DNA of 22,036 bases from Myxococcales bacterium (GTDB taxonomy: Bacteria > Myxococcota > Myxococcia > Myxococcales > Myxococcaceae): assembly GCA_003153055.1 (NCBI GenBank), contig PMBV01000287.1, positions 1 to 22,036 of the forward strand, written 5' to 3'. Shown here piece by piece: positions 16,450 to 22,036 of this stretch. The position numbers and the translations under genes are program-made. A model generated the notes under the pieces. The model was not told the DNA's origin, made no database searches, and saw only the letters and a program-made list of their open reading frames with translations. How positions within the stretch are numbered: position 1 is the first letter of the stretch; every line of letters begins with the position of its first letter.

Positions 16450-17406
16450 CTACGGCATAAGGGGCCATCGCCGTTCGCGGCGCAGGCGCTCGCGGAGCTC
16501 CACCAAGCCGTCCACGTTCAAGCGGTCGAGCTCGGCTCGCTTCTGGTCACCGAGGTCGATGCCGAGGACCTCAGCGAGGGCACCGATGGCGGCCCGGAGC
16601 TCGCCCAACCGGCCTTCTGCGCGTCCCTCTGCAACTCCCGCGGCACGTCCTTCTTCAACTCCCGCGGCGCGTCCTTCTGCGAGCCCTTCGGCACGTCCCT
16701 CCTTCTTCGCCTCGGTCATCTCGATAACGTACGTGTCCAAAGCCAACTCGCGCGTCCTGGCGAGCTCCCGAGCGTCTGGTGTGGCCGACAGCATCGCGAG
16801 CACCTCGTTTGCCTTGGCGACGTCCGGGTTAGTCATACACGCCTCTTTCACCTCCTCATCGGAATTGGCCCCGAGGAAGCGAGTCCAGGCTACCAGGTCC
16901 GCCTCGCATTGAGGAATCCCCGACCTGGGTCGTTTGGGGAGCTCTATCAGGTGAAGCTCGAAGGCATCGGTGAACACGTATCGTTCGGTCGTCTCCATGA
17001 CGCGAAACATCGAGTGAAAGCGCTCCGTCGGAAGCTCGCGATAGTCGAGGAAGACGATGGAGACGACCGGGCGGAGATCGGTGTACTGCTGACCTCGCAG
17101 AAGCTGCCGGCCGAACGCCCGCGCCCAGTAGAACATGACGCGCCTGCGGAAGCCGGGCCGCCGCGTCGTCTGCATTTCCACGTCGATCCGTCTGCCGTCC
17201 ACGAGCTCCACCAGAAGGTCGAGGACGACGCCCCGCTCACCGACCGCCTTGAGGTCCAGCTCGGGGTTGAGCACTCGCACGTCGCGGATGGGTACACTGG
17301 GTTTGAGCACGGCGGTGAGGAGCGCGATGAGGGCCTCTTTGCAGGCAGGCGCTCCGAAGAGCATCTTGAAGACAACATCGAGCGTCGGGTTGAGCGTCGT
17401 CCGCAT
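16450..17406 (-). CDS. Rpn-family PD-(D/E)XK nuclease / putative transposase
   Basis: This 318-residue protein belongs to the Rpn/PDDEXK_2 family of recombination-promoting nucleases. It begins MRTTLNPTLDVVFKMLFG, the usual family opening, followed by VVLDLLVELVDGRRIDVEMQ with D63 and E77-x-Q79 as the likely metal-binding core of the nuclease fold, then VMFYWARAFGRQL and VVSIVFLDY. The C-terminal third holds an eight-residue repeat (GRAEGLAE, GRAAGVEE, GRAAGVAE, GRAEGR) and a short tail. E. coli RpnA makes double-strand cuts in vitro and raises recA-independent recombination. The start at 17406 has GAGG six bases upstream; the frame continues 203 codons further, but that part lacks family resemblance. 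It sits between the lld promoter and a gene-free stretch, consistent with a mobile or accessory gene. Confidence 0.85.
   Translation of the reverse strand: MRTTLNPTLDVVFKMLFGAPACKEALIALLTAVLKPSVPIRDVRVLNPELDLKAVGERGVVLDLLVELVDGRRIDVEMQTTRRPGFRRRVMFYWARAFGRQLLRGQQYTDLRPVVSIVFLDYRELPTERFHSMFRVMETTERYVFTDAFELHLIELPKRPRSGIPQCEADLVAWTRFLGANSDEEVKEACMTNPDVAKANEVLAMLSATPDARELARTRELALDTYVIEMTEAKKEGRAEGLAEGRAAGVEEGRAAGVAEGRAEGRLGELRAAIGALAEVLGIDLGDQKRAELDRLNVDGLVELRERLRRERRWPLMP
16619..16702 (-). repeat. 24-bp tandem repeat in the Rpn gene
   Basis: About 3.5 imperfect 24-bp units occur (16619-16642, 16643-16666, 16667-16690 and a partial fourth). Each encodes eight residues of the pattern E-G-R-A-x-G-x-x. 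Such units are common in the C-terminal tails of Rpn proteins and are prone to gain or lose copies by slippage without shifting the frame. Confidence 0.75.
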
Positions 17407-18034
17407 TGAAGGCCTCGTGGGCGACGATGATGAAACGACGGCGGACGGGCCCAGTCGCCGCCGCTCCTCCCGTGCGTCGCAGCCACCGAGAGCAGCTCGG
17501 ATGCCAGCGGCAAGTGCCCGAGAACTTGAGGTCGGTGGCCACGACCGTCTCCCCGGGTGGACGAGCCGTCCGGCGCCGCGGGTGCCATCTGCGCGACGGA
17601 GCACCGCCGCGCGGCTCAGGCTGCTCCGCTCGCGAGGGCACGGCACTGGAGGTCCATCGAGAAGCCGCCACGAGCAGCGGCCGACGTCGTCTGCCGGCGC
17701 CGGTTGGTCTCCTGGATACCTCGCCCAGTGGGGCCGAGTCGTCTCGCCCGATGGGCCCTCGGTGCCCCACGGTCTGGTGCTTCCGACCAGCTCCGCGAAG
17801 CAGGTGGAGGGGCTGCCTTGGAGGTTTCTTCTGGTTTGCGACACGGTCCCCGCTGCGGTAGGAGGCCCCAGGGAGCGCTGTGTTCGGAATCGCGGAGGGA
17901 CGCCCATTGGCGTGGTCGGGGGAGGTCGTATTTGGCGCGGATTCCGTGCCACTCGTCGGCTCGGCTCATCTGCCGGCCGCCCCGCGCGCGGTTCTCCAGC
18001 TCTTCCGTTTGCCACACGAAACGCGAGAGACTCG
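17407..18034. other. 628-bp stretch without a supported gene
   Basis: Long open frames exist on both strands here, but their products are Arg/Pro/Ser-rich, without domain-like composition, as expected from GC-rich non-coding DNA. One minus-strand frame starting near 17966 begins MSRADEWHGIRAKYDL and looks slightly more protein-like, but I recognise no family. The stretch must contain the promoter of the Rpn gene (leftward) and of the large gene at 18035 (rightward). It may hold eroded accessory DNA. Confidence 0.5.
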
Positions 18035-21000
18035 ATGACCAGCTTTGGATTCCCCTACCAGCGCGCGCCGGTCCTCGATGCCAAGGGGACGGTGACCTCC
18101 TGGACGGTTGACGAGAGCACGCGCATCATCGCCAACAAGGCCGGCGGAGCGACGCGGGTGTATCCGTTCGATCAATGGGAACTCCCTGCCGGGCTCCTGG
18201 AGCGCGCGAAGAGGCTCTGCATCCTCAAGGTGCCGCTCATCGGTCAGAACTTCGGCCCCGGCGGCAACGGGTGGTGTGGTCGCACCTCCTCGTCGATGAT
18301 GTACAACTGGTTCAAGCTCGTCGGCAGCGCCGAGCCGAAGAACGAGTACATCACCCAGTGGGTTGGGAAGGAGGGCGGAGCGCTCGACCTCCGGTTGTCC
18401 ACGGGCGAGCTCGCATTCGAGAATGCAGCCGGGGCCTTCGTCCTCCAGGTGCACCTGAAGGACATGACGGCCCTGGACGACGAGAGCCGCCAACTCCTCC
18501 CGAAGCTCGAGCCGAAGCACGCCTCGGCGCGCGCCGAAGAGATTCGGAGAGTCTTGGGCGATGGGGACATGCTCATCGCGAAGTTCCGGAGCTGCGGCCT
18601 GCTCACTGCCATTGACCAACGGAACCCGGCGGTGTTCTGCACGGCCCTCGCCGGAAATGCATTCAACCAAGACGGTCTTCAACACATCGTTCTGGTCATC
18701 GGCTACTTCATCATTGAAGAGGGTGGCCACGACGAGCTGTTCATCGTCATCGCCGACCCGGCGACGCCTCCGCGGGATGGCAAGCTCTTTGGCATGCGTG
18801 GGCCGATCGCTCCCCTCGAGCCCGACGACTCGCGCTTCATCCACTTGCTCAAGCCCGAGCACGACTACATCCGCTTGCTCGCCAGCGGAGACGACTGGAG
18901 CAAGGCCCGAGGGACCGTGACGGCGATCCGCGCGCGGGCCTTCTTCCACCCGCACCCGAACTCGCCCAAGCCGGGCGTCCTGCTCATGGACCATGGCACC
19001 CGCTCCGGCGGCTTCTTCTTCCACAAGAAGACGCCCACGCTGAGCGTGCCACCGGAGCTGGTGGTGGAGACGTCGTCATCCGTCTTCCTGCCCTTCGATG
19101 AGCGAACCGCGCCGGGGAGCCCACAGCGCTACTTCTTCCTCAATGAGCGCCTGCAGAGCGGGTACTACCCCCTCGGGCAACACCAGAACATTCACACCGG
19201 TGTCCATCTGGTGCCAAAGCAGAGCGAAGGGTCCCCACCCTCCGAGGACTCCGGGGTCATCCCCGTGCGTGCCCTGGCCCCGGGGTATGTCGTCGCGCTT
19301 CGACTCCCTGGCCTTCGGCCCGTCGACGCACCCCAGCCGAGCGAGCCCGCGGCTGAAGACGGGACAGCGGGCGGTGACGCGAGCACCCCCGCGGCGGCTC
19401 CCCCGAAGGATACCGTCGAGCCCAACGAGCTGGCACGGCAGCTCACTGGGAGCGACAACGGCTTTGTCCTCATTCGCCACGAGGTCGCGAAGGCCGGAGC
19501 CCGAGACGACCAGGAGCGCCGGGTCTTCTACAGTCTGTATTTGCACCTGCGAGCGCCGAGCTTCGACCCCTCCGTCGGCGGCTTCGAGCACGACATCGAC
19601 TGGCTCGGACGGCTCATTCAGCGCTTTGGGTCGGTGACGGTGGTCGACCCTCGCTCGCCCAGGTTTCGTGAGCGGCGCTGGCTCGCGGCGGCGCGGCCTG
19701 GTGCATCGGCGTTGAGCACCGGAGGGACGTACCACGTCTATGCAGACAGCCTGGGAGGCGTTGAGGACCTCGCGCTCACTCCGAGGTCCGAAGCGGAGGT
19801 CAAGCCGCTCGTCTTCGTGCGAGAGCCGGAGCTCGAGCTCAAGGAGACCTACCAACGGCTGCAGCGCAACAAGGTGGTCACGTTCAAGGTGCCATTTCTC
19901 CGCGTGCAGGCCGGCGACATCGTGGGCGTCGTCAGCCGGAGGAGCAACCTCGGCAAGGGCTTCTTGCACTGGGAGGTGCTCACGCCTGGGCAGAACTCGA
20001 TGAAGAGCGGCCCGGACGCACCAGCATCGAGCTCGGGCCTCATCGACTTTCTCAACGGCCTGTTGCCCGAAGACGCGCGGCTCCCCGCGGACCTGTTCAA
20101 GGCGACGGACGAGAGTGTCGACGACAACTTCTTCGAAGAAGACGAGCTGAAGTCGGTGCTCGACACGCTCCCCAAGTGTGACGAGGCACAACGCCAGCAG
20201 CTCGTCCCGGAGAATGCCGGGCCCGCCCTGAGGTATTTCATGAAGTCGAGGCCGGGAGACGAGGCGAATCAGCTCGCCTTCGATGCCTCGCTCAAGGCCA
20301 AGGGCTGCTTCGCTTCTGAGCTTCGGGTCACCAACTGCCAGGACGTCGTTCCCCCCAAGAGCTACACGCTGACCCTTGGCTTCTCGGGAGGCGCGTTTCC
20401 CGAGTCGCGGTCGGTGACGTACGACGGGGCGAAGGGCTGCAAAGTCATCCCGGTGGCGGTCCCCGCGGGCAGCACCCAGGTGAAATTCAAGAGCACGGCG
20501 GACCTCTTCGTGGATCCAGGGGCGGCCGAGCTGGGGAGCGCCGAGCGCAGTCGGTTCTTCAAGAATCTCGTCGCGGCGCGTTGGCGCAATGCGCTCATCA
20601 CCCATCTCAACGAGTGGACGAAGGCGGGGCTCAAGACGAGCATCGAGGCGAGGCTCGGTGCCGGGCAGACGCTCCGGCCGGAGTGGCGACCCAAGGGCCA
20701 GGGTCCGAGCGATGAGGACATTCCCGTGGAGCAGTACGTCGACGCGGTGGCCTGGTGGGGCGAGAACAGCTCGCCGGGGGACGCTCACGCGTTGTTTGCC
20801 GAGCCGCCGGGTCCAGGGCAGCTCTCGCCCACGACGAAGGTCGAGAACGCACACCCGGTGACGCTGGCCTGGCTCCTGCGCCTGGTGGAAGAGGAGCGGG
20901 TGGCCAAGCTGGTGAAGCCGCCGCGCTGGCACGCTGAAGAGGCAGCGAAAGCGGCCTACATCGGCTGGTCGCCCGAGCTCCTGGGGGGCATGAAGCGTCG

Positions 21001-22036
21001 GGTGGGTGAGGCCTTGATGTTCATCGTGGTCCAGAAGGAGGAGCCGGCGGAGGACGACGAGGTTCGTCTCCAGGTCCAGGTGACGTGTGGCGGCAAGACG
21101 ATTCCCATCGGAGAGGGTCCGTTCGTCAAGGGCCTCTTCGCCACGCTCGCTCGTGGGCAGTTCTGGGGAAGCGCGAAGCTCGGGATTGTGGGGCAGGACT
21201 CGGTCCCCGCGCTCGTACCCTCGGCTGCTCCGGCGGGTGCGGTCACGGCGGAGTCCTCGAATGCCAACCCACCCGCGGCGGCGGCTCCGGCGAGCGATCC
21301 GCTGACCGTCACCGTCGTGACGCCCGAGGTGGCCAGCGAGGAGCTTCTGCTGGTGGTGGGACGAGACGAGCGAGCCCGGGGAGGACTCCTGTTCACCAAG
21401 GGCTGCCCGGCTCAGCTGCAGGGGTGGGTCGTCTTCAAGTCGGCGAGCGGGAAGGTCTCCTCTCCGAAGACGAGCCTTCCGGTCGTGGCCGTTCCCGCGA
21501 TGCCGTGGGCCGCCGGAGAGAAAGTGCAGGTCGAGAAGGGCGTGATCACGACCTGTGCCGACGGCGTCAAGGTCTCGAAGGACGTCCAGTACGGGGAGTA
21601 CAAGGCGGCGGCCAAGCCCAACGCGCCTCAGGTCAGCGTGGCCCTGGTGCGGTGGGTGCAACGACTCCGGGACAGCGCGGAGGGCCGGAGTCTGTCGCTG
21701 GGCAAGCTCGCGGCCGACGGATCGAGCGTCGAGGTGACGTTGAAGCCGCTCGTCACTGGAGACAAGGCGTTCGAGCCGATGAAGCGGCTCTGGACGTTCT
21801 TCGACCGGTGGGTCGATGGCGCGAAGACGACCATGAGCGCCATGGGGGCTGACCTCCAGCCGGTGGAGACGACGGAGGCCGAGCGAGCGTCAAAGGCGCC
21901 GGTGATGAAGCTCGTGGATCGGCAGGACGCAACGGGGGGCGGAGAGTTGGAGTTCCTGTTCGCCCTCGCCGATGCGCTGGACGCGGCGGAGGAGCTGGCC
22001 GAGCCCAAAGACGCCGTGGCGAAGCTGCAGGTTGGA
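18035..22036 (+). CDS. Very large protein with papain-like peptidase and degenerate M23-like domains, 3' end outside window
   Basis: One open frame of 1,334 codons runs from the ATG at 18035 to the window edge without a stop. There is no signal peptide. Residues about 60-250 resemble a C39/papain-like cysteine peptidase: Q71 and C81 in QNFGPGGNGWCGRTSSSMMY, H217 in QHIVLVIGY and D241 in VIADPA form a plausible oxyanion/Cys-His-Asp set. Residues about 365-650 resemble an M23 (LytM) fold: NIHTGVHL (H387), RALAPGYVVAL, GFVLIRHE, FYSLYLHL (H504) and FLHWEV (H645). The usual HxH is FLH and the usual HxGxD is HTGVH, so activity is doubtful. From about 750 on there are unrecognised domains separated by Ala/Pro linkers. 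A leaderless large peptidase of this kind could be an effector delivered by a secretion system; that is inference. The ribosome site is weak (GAGAG). Confidence 0.75.
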   Translation, partial: MTSFGFPYQRAPVLDAKGTVTSWTVDESTRIIANKAGGATRVYPFDQWELPAGLLERAKRLCILKVPLIGQNFGPGGNGWCGRTSSSMMYNWFKLVGSAEPKNEYITQWVGKEGGALDLRLSTGELAFENAAGAFVLQVHLKDMTALDDESRQLLPKLEPKHASARAEEIRRVLGDGDMLIAKFRSCGLLTAIDQRNPAVFCTALAGNAFNQDGLQHIVLVIGYFIIEEGGHDELFIVIADPATPPRDGKLFGMRGPIAPLEPDDSRFIHLLKPEHDYIRLLASGDDWSKARGTVTAIRARAFFHPHPNSPKPGVLLMDHGTRSGGFFFHKKTPTLSVPPELVVETSSSVFLPFDERTAPGSPQRYFFLNERLQSGYYPLGQHQNIHTGVHLVPKQSEGSPPSEDSGVIPVRALAPGYVVALRLPGLRPVDAPQPSEPAAEDGTAGGDASTPAAAPPKDTVEPNELARQLTGSDNGFVLIRHEVAKAGARDDQERRVFYSLYLHLRAPSFDPSVGGFEHDIDWLGRLIQRFGSVTVVDPRSPRFRERRWLAAARPGASALSTGGTYHVYADSLGGVEDLALTPRSEAEVKPLVFVREPELELKETYQRLQRNKVVTFKVPFLRVQAGDIVGVVSRRSNLGKGFLHWEVLTPGQNSMKSGPDAPASSSGLIDFLNGLLPEDARLPADLFKATDESVDDNFFEEDELKSVLDTLPKCDEAQRQQLVPENAGPALRYFMKSRPGDEANQLAFDASLKAKGCFASELRVTNCQDVVPPKSYTLTLGFSGGAFPESRSVTYDGAKGCKVIPVAVPAGSTQVKFKSTADLFVDPGAAELGSAERSRFFKNLVAARWRNALITHLNEWTKAGLKTSIEARLGAGQTLRPEWRPKGQGPSDEDIPVEQYVDAVAWWGENSSPGDAHALFAEPPGPGQLSPTTKVENAHPVTLAWLLRLVEEERVAKLVKPPRWHAEEAAKAAYIGWSPELLGGMKRRVGEALMFIVVQKEEPAEDDEVRLQVQVTCGGKTIPIGEGPFVKGLFATLARGQFWGSAKLGIVGQDSVPALVPSAAPAGAVTAESSNANPPAAAAPASDPLTVTVVTPEVASEELLLVVGRDERARGGLLFTKGCPAQLQGWVVFKSASGKVSSPKTSLPVVAVPAMPWAAGEKVQVEKGVITTCADGVKVSKDVQYGEYKAAAKPNAPQVSVALVRWVQRLRDSAEGRSLSLGKLAADGSSVEVTLKPLVTGDKAFEPMKRLWTFFDRWVDGAKTTMSAMGADLQPVETTEAERASKAPVMKLVDRQDATGGGELEFLFALADALDAAEELAEPKDAVAKLQVG

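Noticed and set aside
17407..18015. 203-codon N-terminal extension of the Rpn protein
   Set aside because: The extension is Arg/Pro/Ser-rich, unlike the family, while the ATG at 17406 has a ribosome site and the usual Rpn opening residues follow it.
19076..21661. Minus-strand open frame of 861 codons
   Set aside because: It is antisense to the large plus-strand gene, has an Arg/Pro/His/Leu-biased composition and no recognisable motifs. GC-rich codon use on one strand creates such frames on the other.
1..22036. tRNA, rRNA, CRISPR arrays, insertion sequences and prophage genes
   Set aside because: I looked for these and found none: there are no regularly spaced identical repeats with unique spacers, no terminal inverted repeats flanking a transposase, and no rRNA- or tRNA-like segments.

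Overview
The window is high-GC bacterial DNA with densely packed genes, frequent ATGA stop/start overlaps and GGAGG-type ribosome sites. The gene content (fibro-slime protein, ECF sigma factor with an NrsF-type partner, H-type lectin lipoprotein-like protein, very large papain/M23-like protein) suggests a myxobacterium or a relative in Myxococcota. That placement is inferred from gene content and base composition; no rRNA or marker gene is present.

Layout. 1-222: 3' end of a fibro-slime protein. 241-1541 (minus): ECF sigma factor and a six-helix NrsF/DUF1109 protein, divergent from a DUF3455 lipoprotein (1827-2426). 2567-7068 (minus): a D-lactate dehydrogenase of the FAD plus Fe-S (Dld-II) type followed by lactate permease LctP. 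7286-7813: secreted H-type lectin. 7887-9913 (minus): hflK-hflC. 10082-11140: a C-terminally shortened RibD/DHFR-like protein and an unrecognised small protein. 11144-16272 (minus): lldE-lldF-lldG (lutABC) L-lactate oxidation genes followed directly by a BtsS/LytS-type sensor kinase and a LytTR response regulator, all overlapping or a few bases apart. 16450-17406 (minus): an Rpn-family PD-(D/E)XK nuclease. 17407-18034: no supported gene. 18035 to the end: one open frame of 1,334 codons that runs off the window, with a papain-like cysteine peptidase domain and a degenerate M23-like domain.

How it works together. The two minus-strand lactate operons together encode uptake of lactate, its oxidation to pyruvate from both stereoisomers, and a sensor pair of the family that senses pyruvate in E. 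coli. The most interesting signal is in their promoters. Each has three copies of a 9-bp element (consensus RSTRACCGG on the plus strand) spaced 21-22 bp start to start, and each array begins 49-50 bp upstream of the start codon of its first gene. Phased 9-bp direct repeats with a 12-13 bp spacer are the usual footprint of LytTR regulators, so the regulator encoded in the lld operon probably controls both operons. A second oddity is a short decayed copy of a LytTR regulator 3' end squeezed between the lectin gene and hflC.
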